Positions 22,613-34,226 are shown, counted from the first letter of the stretch. The stretch is DNA of 50,381 bases from Fomitopsis serialis (GCF_022376445.1 NW_025955248.1:1-50381); one strand, 5' to 3'. Notes: generated by a model not told the origin, from the sequence alone. Made by a program: numbers and translations.

Positions 22613-23677
22613 ATGTTGATATTCGCCTTCGTCATGCGGGGTGCCGCCGCTCTCATCGGCGCCCTCGCCCTCATCGCCCCGGTCCCGCTCGCCGCTCCGG
22701 GGACTATTCTCATCCTGCGCGAGTGCGCACGCTCGCTGGACTGCTCGACTTGTGGCAGTATGTTGATGCTCGAATACTCGCGCAACATGGGCCACTACCA
22801 GCGGGTGGTCAAGCATTCGCTGAACACGCTCTTCGTCGCTCATGGGTATGTTGCATGATCTATGGTGCCGGCGTTGACTTACGACCCTGCCCGGCTGTGC
22901 AGCCTGCCTCCGGCTCGCCTACGTTACGGTTTTGAACCTCCTCCGGACTCGGAGTTCGTTCGTCTCATCCAGTCTGGCTGTGGCTATCCTGGTGGTCTCT
23001 GCTCGCCGCTCTACTTCAACCCGACACAGACGACTGTGTTCGACGGTCTCGTTCGCCCTACCATGGTGCCTACTCGTCCTTCGGTTGAATTCCAGCTCTC
23101 AGACGACTCTGAGCTGCCTCCCCTCTTCGACTACGTCTGGTCGACGACGATCGCGGTGCCTGTCATGGTATCTACTGCGGCCGGGGAACTCGCAAACCCT
23201 GCCGCCTCTCCTCTGTCTAATGCAGCACACACGGTCACTGCGTCTCTTCTCTCGACTGAAGCTCGCCTAGCTCCGGCGGTCAATATGGTGGATCTCGTTC
23301 CTCTTATGGCTACCGGTCTCTTTCTCTTCGTCTTGGTTATCGGTGCATGCCTGGCGCCCCCTCGCTACTCTGTCAAGTCTATGCCGAGCTGGCGGTTCGT
23401 CTCGTCGAAGGCCTCTCTGAACGACACCGAGTTCTGGCGCAAGTACGACGATCTCGAAGCTGGTCTTGCGCCTCCCGGCTCTGCCTACCCTGTGGGCGAC
23501 GCGTCTCGTCCTTGTTCGTCATCAAGTCCGGCAAGCACAAGTATGCCAGTTACGGCACCCCAAACGGTTCATCACATCGCGGAGCGACCTCCTGTTGAAG
23601 AAGTGCATGTCGGCGTTTCCTCTGCTTCTGGTCGCGGTTCGATCCCTGGTGATGCTCTTGGTAGCCCTCCTGATTGA
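22613..23677 (+). CDS. Two-helix membrane protein B (right arm)
   Basis: Exons 22613-22845 and 22903-23677, 335 residues. It mirrors membrane protein A: N-terminal helix (RGAAALIGALALIAPVPLAA), LDCSTCGSMLMLEYSRNM, middle region with VRPTMVPTRPSVEF, second helix VPLMATGLFLFVLVIGACLA, and tail EFWRKYDDLEAGLAPP then ERPPVEEVHVGVSS. Substitutions are spread over the protein but frame, Cys residues and both helices are intact in both copies, which suggests that both are, or were until recently, under selection. The family is not recognised. Confidence 0.8.
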
Positions 23678-24358
23678 ATGTTCTGTCTCGTCGTGAGTGT
23701 CTGGCGTCACTACATATCGAGGTTCGTCTTCTTTGAGCTTTGGTCGCTTTGCTCCGCTGACGGTCCTGAGTAGCCAAACTCGTCAGCTCGTCGTACACTC
23801 GTCGTCCTGCAAGCCCCACATCCTTCTGCGATTCGTCTCAAAAACATCTCTTCTACTGTGCTTCTGATCGGTTTGGTTGTCACTTTCCTTCTACATAGTT
23901 CTTCCTTCTATTGTGTGCGACCAGTAGTCTTACATACGAGGAACCTCATTACAACACCGGACGCGGTGTCGCAGTGCGGCTCTTCGCGGGGATCTTGATC
24001 CGATTTCTGTAGCTCTTGTGTATGTATGTCGGTCCCATTTCGCGAACTTGTCTCCTTTCTACATAGTCTCCTGTTGCCAGTGTGTAATGTGGCTGATATT
24101 TTGTGAATGTCATCGTCTCGCGCAGCCTCCCGGCCGTCTGTTTCGGTCACCTATTACATACGATGTATTGCCCTGACACGTAATGATACTCGCCTCACGG
24201 AGGTTGCCATGTGTTCACGTGCCGCGAAGTTTGAGGCTATCTTTTCTCCCACCGCTTGTTGAACTTTGAACATCGATACTCATTCATACGTGACTCGAGG
24301 TGAGTCGGTCGTGCACCCTTACCAGACTCTCATTCTTATTATCGTATTTGCAGAGGCG
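23678..24358. other. Spacer, membrane protein B to F-box B
   Basis: 680 bases, half the length of the left-arm counterpart. The first 300 align with the left arm, including the hairpin at 23950-23973. A possible 5' leader intron (GTGAGT near 24300 to CAG at 24353) ends just before the F-box B start. Confidence 0.5.
23950..23973. other. Hairpin, right-arm copy
   Basis: TACAACACCG, loop GACG, CGGTGTCGCA. Two stem pairs have become mismatches compared with 13009-13032, yet the flanks (GAGGAACCTCATT and AGTGCGGCT) are kept. Confidence 0.6.
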
Positions 24359-26141
24359 ATGGCAACCCTTTCGATCAGAGCGATGGCACGGTTCATGGTG
24401 CCCAGTCCTCACCGGGCTCTATTCTGCGATGATATACTTGAAGAGATATTTCTCAGACTACAGGAATGCGACGAGCAGGGAGCTCGGCCGCTTGGCTCAC
24501 TCGCCAGGTCTGCCGTCGTGTGCAGAACCTTCTCACCGCATGCACTGGATGCGCTATGGGCGGACGTAGACTCGCTCGTGCCGATTCTGCAGCTATTCCC
24601 CGCGCGCCGGCTGAAGGTCGAATGCCAATGCAGTGACATGACAAATCCTGAGGTAGGTTTTCACTTCTTGCAGATATGGCATTCGAATTGACAGATCACA
24701 GTCAACAGTGTGTATGGAGCGTATCGTAAACGCTCGTTCGATGCGTAGGTTCCAGGGCTATGCGAGGCGCATTCGTGCGCTGCACGTCCACGCAGAGTTC
24801 AATCAATCTGCACGCACGGCGTTCCTCCTCTCCTTGTCGAAACGCCAAAAACACTCTATCCCTCTGTTTCCCAACTTGCGACGCCTGCGGTGGGGAGCCC
24901 GCTTCTTTCCCGACCCCTGTTTCACTCTCGTCCTCACGCCTTCCGTTCGCCATGTCGAGTTGAACTGGGACAGCCAACGCGACCCCGAGCATTACAAGGA
25001 CGTGGATGAGCTTGCGGTACTTGCCTCTATCCTCCCCCCTCTGTTACGCATATTGCCACTTCTTGAAGGGCTCTACGTCGACGGTGTTAGCCCGTGGGAT
25101 GCACTGTCATTCCCGGAGCTGAGCCATTGGACGCATCTTCGTGCTTTTGGCTCGCGTGACCTCACCGTCGACGTGCAGACCTTCCACGTCCTCTCCAGGA
25201 TGGAAAAGTTGCAGGAACTACGGCTCTTCACGACGAAGGAGCTTGCATTTCATGATCGTCTAGTACAGGATGGTTTCCTGGGTTTACGATCCTTATCAAT
25301 TGCGGGGTTGTCATTCTTTGTTCATCCGGTTCTGGCATCATTCTGTCATGCAAACCATCTGCGCACCCTACGCCTCTACGCTGGTTGTTACCAAGATCTA
25401 ATGACACCGCAACTCATTCAGGCCCTCTCGGATCTACGTCATGTCGAGCATGTCTTCCTTGACACTCCGTACGTCGATCTCCTCAACCTCGTCAAGATCC
25501 CACGTCTCTGGCAGGGGCTCAAGACGTGCGAGCTGTCCAATCAGTGGCCTTCAAGCTGGCGACACCCAGATGTAGAGCAGACGCTGGATCTGCTCCTTGC
25601 CTTTGCGCAGCGGTTTCCTTGCCTAGAGACGCTTTCCCTCCCCCGTATCGATTTCCGGCCAATCCTTCCTCCCAATGCACCCACGGAGACCGGTGGCGTG
25701 TTGTCGATGTCCCTACGCGAACTCAACATCAAGAACATGTACATCTCTGCGCTTTGGGAGGAGGCCTTGCCGGCGTTCATCGACCGCTCTTTCCCTGCAC
25801 TAGATCTCCGGCGTATGGCACAGACCGCGGATAAGAGAACCCATACACCTTGGGAGCCTTATGACGACGACGACAAGTGGTTGCGGTGGGCGGACATCGT
25901 CGAGAGAGTGAAGACTCTGCGGGACGCGGCTGTACGCGACGAGGGTGAGATACCTCCAAGCGAAGATACCCGTTATCTGCGCTGCGGTAATGACCGTGGA
26001 TACAATCCGCGCTCCGGCACCATGACTTGCACGGCAGCACCAAGGTACCCCGACCCCGTCACCTGGCCGCACCCCCTCTGGACGGGTTTTGTGATATTTT
26101 TGTTGTTGGAAATTGTGGGACGATACTTTGATTTGCAGTGA
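24359..26141 (+). CDS. F-box/leucine-rich protein B (right arm)
   Basis: Exons 24359-24652 and 24702-26141, intron 49 bases, about 577 residues. F-box-like domain (RALFCDDILEEIFLRLQE, then VVCRTFSPHALDALWADVDSL), leucine-rich body (LFPNLRRLRWGARFF, LTPSVRHVELNW, FPELSHWTHLRAFGSRDLTV, LRELNIKNM), tail FPALDLRRMAQTADKR, then DDKWLRWADIVERVK. ATG 24383 aligns best with the left-arm start, so the true start may be there. Relative to copy A the stop codon has been lost: CAGTGAAGATACCC there reads AAGCGAAGATACCC here. Translation runs on for about 60 residues, ending in a hydrophobic FVIFLLLEIVG. A splice removing this extension cannot be excluded. Confidence 0.85.
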
Positions 26142-28302
26142 GAAGTCAAACACGCCCCTTTCTTCAATCCCTCCATGTACAGTATATAACAATAGCAGAC
26201 TGTACTGTATCGGAGATCTGCATTCAGATCTTCGCGCTGCAGCTGTGGATGCTCCTTCAGCTTGAACTTGCGACTCTACTTTGTACCCATTTTGTTGGAC
26301 ACTGCTCGCAGGACCTATCTTATATATCCTCATTGTCCAGAGTTCGTATCTCACAGTCTAGGACGAGCAGAGTCAGTCTACGTTGCAGACTACGTTTACA
26401 CATTGGCGACCACTGTCAGTGAGCAAAGCGAGGGCAACTCATAAGACCACAGCCCGCCGAAAGGAGTAATACCAGGTTGCTCGTCTGTCCATCAGTACAT
26501 ACTAGTACTGTTTCAAAATCCGGAAAGCTGCAGTACCGGCCAACGGACAAAACATCCTGAGCAGTCTACCGACAATTCAGAACTTGATTCCTGCGGTAAC
26601 CAAGCAGCGACTCAAATACTAGGGATTCGATTCTCCCGTCTGTCCACTTACCTGATGACGCCAGCGTTTGCATGACTCGCTACGATGATTGTATCGTCGT
26701 ATGTCTGAATGTCGGCACAGCGCCACATTTATACGTGGTATAAACAAAGCCGGCTTGATTCGTCGACCTCATGTAGTTACTCAGGACTGAGGAGTTCGTT
26801 CGCTGTGAGACAATTGATGAACACTTCAACGGCACTTACCTTCCGATTAGGCAGAATTCGGGCCCGCCCGCTGTCTCCCACTGGCAAGCCTCGCAAGATA
26901 TGCCAAGGTCGAAGTATCGTCGCACACTTGCCAGTCACGGCGTTCGCTTGCTTCAACTCCATGGTCCGCGATGGTCGCTGAGGCTATGAACGGATTCTAT
27001 CGTACAGATGCAAAATGATGGGATGCGAACAACACGACCGCCGGTGGTCAAGATCATTACGGCGTTCAGACGACCGAGCATCGAGCTCATGCGAGGACGC
27101 AGACGATCGGCCAGGCACGCCACAATCCCGAGGGCTGACCCAGGAGTCCAAAAGCGACCTCTGGGATGGCGATGCTAAGAACACTGGCCACTGTACGTTG
27201 AGTGACATTATGCGCCTGCCCAATTAAGATATATTTCGATTGATAAAGTAAGTGTTCGTAAGTACGACGCAACCTCAAATATGCACACCTTTCTGCGCGC
27301 GTCGCACTCGTTCCTTGTAAGATGGACGCCCGCCGTCGTAGCTTTGATGGGCGTTTGCAAAAGGACCCGGTGAGGAATGATTCCCGAGCACCCATAAATG
27401 GCACTGTTCGGTTATCGAATGCCCTGCCAAAGATCACGCCCTATGCCATGTTTTGCGTGCCGGGGCGAAAGGCTCCAGCCAGGCAGTCCAATTCTTGTCT
27501 GTCCAAGAAGACGGACATTGAACATAAACATGGAGAGTCGAGAACGACACACCTTCGAGCCATAACGAGCGCAGGGCACCAAGCGTTTCGAATTCATTGA
27601 CGCTGTGGCGTTTCCGAAGAGACGCAGGCAGACATCGGACAGCCAGTACTTGTTCCTCTATACCTGGAATTTCGATATTCAGATTGGCGTACACTGAGCA
27701 CGCGGCAGTGCGAGGCCCGACCAGTGGATGATGGATGTCTTGGAAGACCCATTGCGTGCGTGCGCCTCGGTCGTTCTGTGGGATCGTCGTGGATCGTCGG
27801 GATCTTGTGCATCGCGCAGGCAGGCAGGAAGAGCGGGCAGAAGTGTCGCCCACGGTGTGAGAATCACAGAAAGGTATCCCGTAGACGGGCAGGCTCACCT
27901 ACAGCCCACAGTGTACGACGTGACTATAGAGGCCCATTTGTCTTTCAAGACTCGGGATGGCAACTCGGATGCGCACGAAGCGCCGCGGTGAACAAATACG
28001 ACTTTGTCTCATCAACCGCGTGAGCGATGCTAGGTTCGGCGTCGGCATTCAATGACACGCTCTATTTTGCTCGGTCCAGCGACCGTTTCCGTCTGGGGAT
28101 TTCCAAAGACATCAGCATCGCCAATATGCGGAGGTCTATAAGAACCGGTGCTTCTTCACCCTACAGGCCCAGAGACGTCCGTGCACCTTCTCTCGTGAGT
28201 ATTCCGCACCGCTTAGTTGTCTTTTCTCTGCACGAGCTAACTGACGGGCCTTGTGCAAGAGGCGACGCGCCGAGCATCCAGCAGGGCCACCCATTCAACA
28301 CG
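26142..28302. other. Gene-poor spacer
   Basis: 2.16 kb, lower GC than the flanking genes. A minus-strand frame at 27434-27898 contains LPASLRKRHSVNEF and LGALRSLWLEGVSFSTL, faintly like leucine-rich F-box tails, but has no supporting structure. Otherwise nothing recognised. Confidence 0.45.
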
Positions 28303-28775
28303 ATGCGCTCCGCTGAGATCTTCGCGCGCACGAGCCACATGCTCTTCGTCGCGGTCGCACCTTTTGCGCCGATTCCGGGCACAATATTGCACACGACGTC
28401 TCCGACGGAGGTCGTTGTCCTTCTCGACCGGCCGACGGTCAGTTTCACGCGCATGGAAGACGAGTTCGAGTTGCTTTCCTTGCGCTCCGTATCCGAGCAG
28501 AGTAAGCCCCGCTTTTCATACGCTGCTGGCGAACGTGACTGACTAAGTGCGCTACAGGTGCGAGCAACTGCAACAGCGTACCGGAACGCTCGCAGCCGAG
28601 CGTCGACCTCTCTCGTGAGGGCCGTCACCCATCTACCACTGGCGTATACCGGAACGGCAGGACATCCGCCTTCGCCAGCGCTGTCTCAGTCGCCAAGCGG
28701 TCGGCCGTCTCTCGCACTCGAAAGGTCCTCTCGAGTGCGTGGAAGCGCGGGCACAGTCCATACAACCGCGTCTGA
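28303..28775 (+). CDS. APFAP-family small protein 1
   Basis: Exons 28303-28501 and 28558-28775, 138 residues. N-terminal part: ARTSHMLFVAVAPFAPIPG, a mildly hydrophobic stretch ending in the VAPFAPIP motif. The end of exon 1 has EDEFELLSLRS. Exon 2 is basic and ends SVAKRSAVSRTRKVLSSAWK, then YNRV. Two more genes in the window have the same plan: hydrophobic APFAP start, acidic EL.L/EL.P end of exon 1, phase-1 intron, basic Ala/Arg/Lys helix, and a Tyr near the C-terminus (35365-35987 and 42969-43531). I do not recognise the family. The frame is open upstream of the chosen ATG, so the start is uncertain. Confidence 0.6.
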
Positions 28776-29782
28776 GCGGCCACGTTTCCGCTGTGGTCGC
28801 CAGAGAGTTCATCGGCGAGAGTCGAAAACGTGTTGATGAGAAGGCGACGTACCTGATATCTCACCTTCGCCATTCTTTCACCTTCGCCATTCTTTAGTGT
28901 TCAGTGCACGAGGAGATTGAGTAGGATCTTCTGTTTAATGTTTGTCTTGCGTAACGAAGACGCAGTTTCGTTTTCGTTGCTTCATACCCTGGTACCACCC
29001 GTCGTACATTACCTACTCCAGGCTCAGTTTTATGTCCATACACATGTCCATAACGACGAATGTAAAGTGCTTCAGATTTGTCAACCTTACTATATTGCCC
29101 AGTCTCTTCGTGCAGGCGCAGAGGGCGGTGATGAACTGGAGCCAAGAAAGTATTTGTGGTGGCTTAGGGACGCGGTGGCGCGACGACTCCGAGAGGCGTC
29201 TAGATGTCGTGACTAAATGGAATACCCTCCTCCTCCTCCTCCGAGTCGGACGACCCGGCCATCATGATCAGCGCATCACAGACGCGCCGCCGCGTGACAT
29301 GGTTGACATGTGCAGACCAGGACCTGCAACAACCTCCCAGCCTCGACGACTACAACAATGCCAGCATCTCTACATACTTCCGCGACAGATTGAACGACAC
29401 ACCGTGGACCGCAAGATGTGTGATCGGTCGTGCGTTGTTGAACGACGAAGGGGACGCGAGTTTCGTTTCGGGCAAGGGCAGACATATCGCGTCGCGGTCA
29501 ACGACTCGCAGTAAGTATGTTGTGGACCTTTCGTCAACGAAGATGATAAAGGAAGACAGAACTGTCACAGGACCTTTCTTAACATTGACTCTCCCACAGA
29601 AATCTCTATGTATACTCGTGGGACAGGGTGAGTGGTCAATATTTCAATTCTCACTGTCTCAGTTACTCAGCAGACGGATTCCTCTTCAGACGTCAGTCAT
29701 GAAAGCCTATCTGTACACAACCCCGGTATAGCTCCTATATAATGTATTCACTGGCCAATATCCTCGTACTCCAACCTCCATC
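28776..29782. other. Spacer with possible decayed exons
   Basis: About 1 kb. Frames around 29264-29515 (WLTCADQDLQQPPSLDDYNN, YFRDRLNDTPWTARCVIGR) are followed by a good donor GTAAGT at 29514 and later CAG acceptors. They could be exons of an unrecognised gene, but no coherent model could be built. Confidence 0.35.
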
Positions 29783-30804
29783 ATGCGCACGTATCTCGTT
29801 GTCGGAGCAAGCAGAGGCATTGGCCTCGCCCTCGTCCAAGAACTGGTATGTTCCCCCGTTCCCCAATGCACTACTAATAATTTCCATCTACTACCCAAGC
29901 TTGAGGACCCGACAACCCACGTCCTCGCCACCGCACGCTCCCTGTCCCGCTCGCCCGGGCTCCAAGCCCTCACCTCGTCCTATCCACCCGCGCGCCTCTC
30001 CATCCTCGAGCTCGACGTTGCCGATCCCGCGAGCGTTGAGCGCGGCGCAGCCAACGCAGCCACTCTACTCTCAGAGTACGAAGGGTTGGACTGCCTGATA
30101 CACAACGCGGCGGTGTTGCTGCAGGAGTTCACTCCGTTTGAGCAGGTGTGAGTGCACTTCCAGTCCTCTCCGCACCGCCGACCCCCCTCTCATGCCCGAG
30201 GAACATAGCGACATCGCCTCGCTCCACCAAGAGCTCTACACCAACACCGTCGCGCCCCTGCACGTCGCGCGCTCCTTCCTCCCGCTCCTCCGCCGCGGAC
30301 TCGGCGCACCCGCCTCAGAGAAAAAACTCGTCTTCGTGTCCTCCAACCTCGGCTCGCTGGAGATCGCCCCGACGTTCGCCGGGCTGTGCGAGACATACTC
30401 CGTGACGAAGGCCGGACTCGGCATGTGCGTACGCCCGTCTCTCGCGCTGCTGCTGGGGCATCCGTGTTGACTGTATCGCGTGTATACCACCACAGGATCG
30501 CACGCAAATGGGGGGCGACGCTCAAGGACGAAGGCATCTGCACCATGATCCTCCACCCAGGTACCGTCACCGCACTAAACCCTTTCTCCTTGAGCCCCAC
30601 TGACGCGTTCCCATGCCCTTCCCAGGCTATGTCGGCACGGACATGGGCAACAGTATCAATTCATGGGTCTCCGAGCACCTCCCTGCGGTCCAGAAGATAA
30701 GCCCCGCCGACTCCGCGGCGCAGTGCCTGCAAGTGATCAAGGACGCCCGACTCGAGGATACAGTCGCGTTCTACTCGCACGATGGGTCGAGGCTCCCTTG
30801 GTGA
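29783..30804 (+). CDS. Short-chain dehydrogenase/reductase
   Basis: Five exons: 29783-29845, 29900-30147, 30209-30424, 30496-30560, 30626-30804; 256 residues, normal for the classical SDR family. N-terminal dinucleotide-binding motif GASRGIG (residues 8-14) after a beta strand (TYLVVG), acid residues LELDV of the adenine pocket, LIHNAA in place of the usual NNAG, catalytic Ser in VFVSSNLGS, and the YSVTK catalytic Tyr and Lys. HPGYVGTDMG follows the active site as in carbonyl reductases of the sniffer/CsgA-like subgroup. Reaction: NAD(P)-dependent oxidation or reduction of an alcohol or carbonyl; substrate unknown. All introns have good borders and the frame is clean. Confidence 0.92.
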
Positions 30805-32072
30805 CCGCGAGCTGCATGTACTTGTCCCCGGCTGCAGTGCGCTGGTATGTCCCAAATACGATCCTTCGCGACATTGGGGTTGTCGCGCATATATGTACGA
30901 TCGCGAAGGCGCCTTATACGAACTCGATGACGGCCAGTGTCTTGAAGGTACGAATGAGTCGCGCACCGGCTCAACGGGTCCCACTCCGTCCCGTCTCTGC
31001 CATTGTTGGCCGAGTCTTCGCTGCCACCCATGCGTCCACGCGAACGCGGACCATCCATCCACATCCGTGCGTATGCCCTGACGTGGGCTATCAGCACGAG
31101 AGCGAGAAGTGCACGCCGGGAGGGGCCAACCCGACTTGCGACTCAACGATATGCACCTAGGACGAGACGAGCCACGTCGACGTCACGGTGCGCGCCGCGA
31201 CGTCTGACTCTCACTGCCCCAAAGGCGTTTGCAGCGAGCGCGCAAGCTCAAGCTCAAGCTCAAGGACGATGTCATTCACAGCGATCCTGCTATGATTCCT
31301 GACTGCCTCTCCCGAGACTCACAGCCCGAGTCCGACGTCGATCCAGACATGTGCATTCTGCAGGCTACATATGTACATATGCACTGGCACAAGTGATACG
31401 TATCACAGACCACGTCCAAGTCCCTGTGTCACTGAAGGTCATCGCGAACGAGCTGAGCGCCCGACTCGCGGAGAGGGAGCATTGATCTCAACGCGGCTCA
31501 GGAGCCTCAGCCTGTCGGCGAGCTGACGGAGGAGCTTTCGCTCTTAAGCAGCAGGAGGCTTCTGTGTCCGAGTCGAAGGGCCCGGTCAGTAGTCGTGAAT
31601 CATGATGCTCCCTAGCTCTGACGTCTTCCGACCACCTATATAGGAGAACAAGGCGATGCGCGGGCAGCTCAACCAGCTTAGTTTGCAAGGCGAGCGCCCG
31701 GACTGCGACAATTAGGAGAGCGTCATCTGTGACAGAATGTGCCATGCGCATGCCCATGGCTCCTGCAAGACGAGATGTCACTGCTCTATAACAGCGCGAC
31801 AGCAACGTGAGCGCAACGACAACGTCAAACTAAGCGGTACGAAAGCGAGCGGACGTGCAGAATGTCCGACGAAATGAACGGCACAAAACGTTAAATGGCC
31901 GATCCCCCGTCATCCGTGAAACCCAGACCTACGAGACGAAACGAGAGAAGAGAGCGGACGAGGTGCGCGATGCACGGACACCACTTCAAGTGAAGCTCGC
32001 CCGCCTTTGGTAATAGATCTAACAACATCCGTCAGCGAGTGTCCCAACGACCGCCTGAAGTGCACGTACCGC
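30805..32072. other. Spacer
   Basis: 1.27 kb. A three-copy AAGCTC repeat is at about 31242-31260. The text after it (KLKLKDDVIHSDPAMI in one frame) is short and unsupported. Nothing else recognised. Confidence 0.45.
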
Positions 32073-33303
32073 TCAGGCCTCGATGACCTGGCCGAGGTTT
32101 TGCAGGGCGCCAGTCAACTCCTGGATAAGCCCGCCGACATCCAATCCCGACCCCGACCCCGATCCCGAGCTCGTCGACGCCGCACCGGTCTTCGCGTCGA
32201 CCTGCGCGCCGACGGCCGCCGTCGCACTCACGCTCGGCGCGCTGCCCGAGCCAGTCGCCGACCCGCCCGACGCCCCGCTGCCGCCCGCGCCCAACGCATC
32301 GACGAGGCTGCCGACGAGGTCGACGATCTGGCCGAGGAGCCCGCTCACGTCCGCGCTGACGCCCGCGGTGGCGCACAGCGAGATGTCATCGCCGGACGAG
32401 TCCGAGCAGGACTGGCCGGAGGGCGCAGAGGTGCTGGTCGCGGTGGGCTCTGTCGCTGAGCTCGAGCTCGAGGCGGGGGCCGTGGAGGTGGGCGCGGGCT
32501 GCGAGTCGGTGGCTGTGGACGTGGGTGCAGGGTCCGAGTCGGTGTCCGTGGAGGTGGGGGCAGGGTCCGAGTCGGTAGCCGTGGAGGTGGGCGCCGTGTC
32601 CGTCGCCGTGGAGGTGGGGGCAAGGCCAGAGTCGGTGGCGGTGGAGGTCGGCGCGGGCTCCGAGTCGGTGCAGCCGCAGTCCTGTTCGGGGCCGCTGGCG
32701 CCGTCCGTGCTCGCGCGCTTCAGGTTCGCGTCGACGCCGACGTTGGCGTTGACGTCGACGTCTACGGCGTCGTCGGCGCCGCCGTCCGCGCGCAGGGACA
32801 CCCCGACGTTGCCGCCGGCGTTGACGGATATGGCGTTGTTGCCGCCGTTCCCGTTACCGCCGTTCCCGTTGCCACCGTTGCCGTTGCCACCCCTGCCGCC
32901 GCCCCAGGTGCGACGCGCCACCGAGATGGGGGCCACAGCTAAGCCGGAAAATCTCAGGTCAGCATATCGTACACACCGGGGCGCAGAGACTGGTACTCAC
33001 TCGGCTCAGCGCCGCTGGCAGCGGAAGGCTCCGCAGACGGCACACCCGAGGGCAAGACGCTGGACATCGGGACACTAGGGCCACTCGGGAAGGCACTCGG
33101 GAAGGCACTCGGGAAGGCACTCGGGAAGGCCGGCATGCCGGGGAAGGCGGAGGAGCCCATGCTGGGGAAGGCGGAGGAGCCCATGCCGGGGAAGGCGGGG
33201 GAGCCCGTCGGGACGGGCGCGGCGGGGTACGCGGCGGAGGGTACGCGGGGGCGCCGAGGGCGGCGAGCGCGCAGGCGAGGAAGGAGAGGTAGGCGGAGCG
33301 CAT
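32073..33303 (-). CDS. Repeat-rich secreted Ser/Thr/Gly protein
   Basis: Exons 33303-33001 and 32938-32073, about 389 residues. Signal peptide MRSAYLSFLACALAALGAPA. Then in order: an Ala-Phe-Pro-Ser repeat region (MGSSAFPSMGSSAFPGM and AFPSAFPSAFPSAFPS), a Gly-Asn tract (RGGNGNGGNGNGG), two Cys at DCGC, a run of APTSTATDSDPAPTSTDTDS-like units, CSDSSGDDISLCA, and a C-terminal hydrophobic-turn region (SGLLGQIVDLVGSLVDALGA, LIQELTGALQNLGQVIEA). It looks like a cell-wall or mucin-like protein with heavy O-glycosylation potential. Exon 1 is one base short: the frame of the signal peptide and that of the repeats join only if a base is restored near 33237. Family not recognised. Confidence 0.7.
33084..33206 (-). 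repeat. 12- and 24-base coding repeats
   Basis: Four units of GGCACTCGGGAA (plus strand, 12 bases, coding AFPS) followed by units of GAGGAGCCCATGCTGGGGAA type (24 bases, coding MGSSAFPS). Both are multiples of three. Confidence 0.85.
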
Positions 33304-34218
33304 GGCTGCTGGAAGCTTAAGGAGCGTGGGGCTGCGGGGCGGGTAATCAGCGACGCGTAGGCGAACGAACCTGTAGAGAGCACTCACCGAAAGAGCGACT
33401 TGTGAAGAACGAGGAGGTAAGGCGAGCGGGGAGTTCACCTTGGGTCTCGTCACCTTCTCGACAGTGTCTTATAGCCCGCGGTCGGTGCGTGGTGGGTGTT
33501 CGAGCTTCGAGCTGGGGAAGGCTGCTGGCAGAACGCGGAGATTGCATGGAGGCGGCCGAACAGATGTTCTGCGCCGCAGAGGGTGCAGATCCGCCGCGGT
33601 AAGAGATGGCGCATTATCGACCGGGGATGCGAACAACGTCCAGCGCAGAAGCCGCGCTCGAACTTGGGTCAGTGGGGTCTATCCCTCGACACGGGATGGC
33701 GGGCCGCGGATACCACAGGCCATCGAACTGTTGTGCGTGCGGTTGACTGCATCAGCCAGCTGAAGGATCCAGTCACGCGCACCGACCATCCCTTTGCCCA
33801 CAACAGTTGCACAGACGACGGGGCAGCCGAGCAAGTCATCGGGACAGCCACAGAGCGGCGCACTTCCTCGCAGACCCTGCACGCGCCCACCCCGCTGAGG
33901 CAGCGCGACTTCCTGGACGGTCTCCGAGTCCGAGCGGCGCGCAAGCCTGCAGGGAGGCGCGGGTGGCGGGTGACTCATCGCAGGGAAGCGAGTCGGCGGG
34001 TGGGCGCACAGCGCAAACACTGGCCCCGATACCCTTCTCGGCGTGCTCGCTTCAGACACCCGCTTCCATGGCGTCGTGGCGTCGAACGTTGGAATTTCGA
34101 CTCGCCCATGTGCACGCGCGTGCTCAGGCCCAGGCCCGCCGTGTCGGAGGCCGCGGGGTGTGCGCATCGAAAGGGGTGGCATGAGCGAGGATGAGCGAAT
34201 GCGCGCGTCGGGATTGAA

Positions 34219-34226
34219 TGACGTCA
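34219..34226. promoter_or_regulatory. CRE-like palindrome
   Basis: TGACGTCA, the consensus for CREB/ATF-type bZIP proteins. It stands alone over 900 bases from any gene start, so function is doubtful. Confidence 0.25.

Noticed and set aside
26622..26642. GGGATTCGATTCTCCC resembling a T-arm
   Set aside because: No A box or full cloverleaf upstream.
27434..27898. Possible F-box/leucine-rich relic on the minus strand
   Set aside because: Only a faint resemblance over about 40 residues and no F-box domain or exon structure.
29264..29731. Possible gene with exons around 29264-29515
   Set aside because: Good donor but no consistent frame or recognisable domain; kept as a note in the spacer.
31242..31262. 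AAGCTC triplicate repeat as a possible gene or element
   Set aside because: Only three units in non-coding sequence with no further structure.
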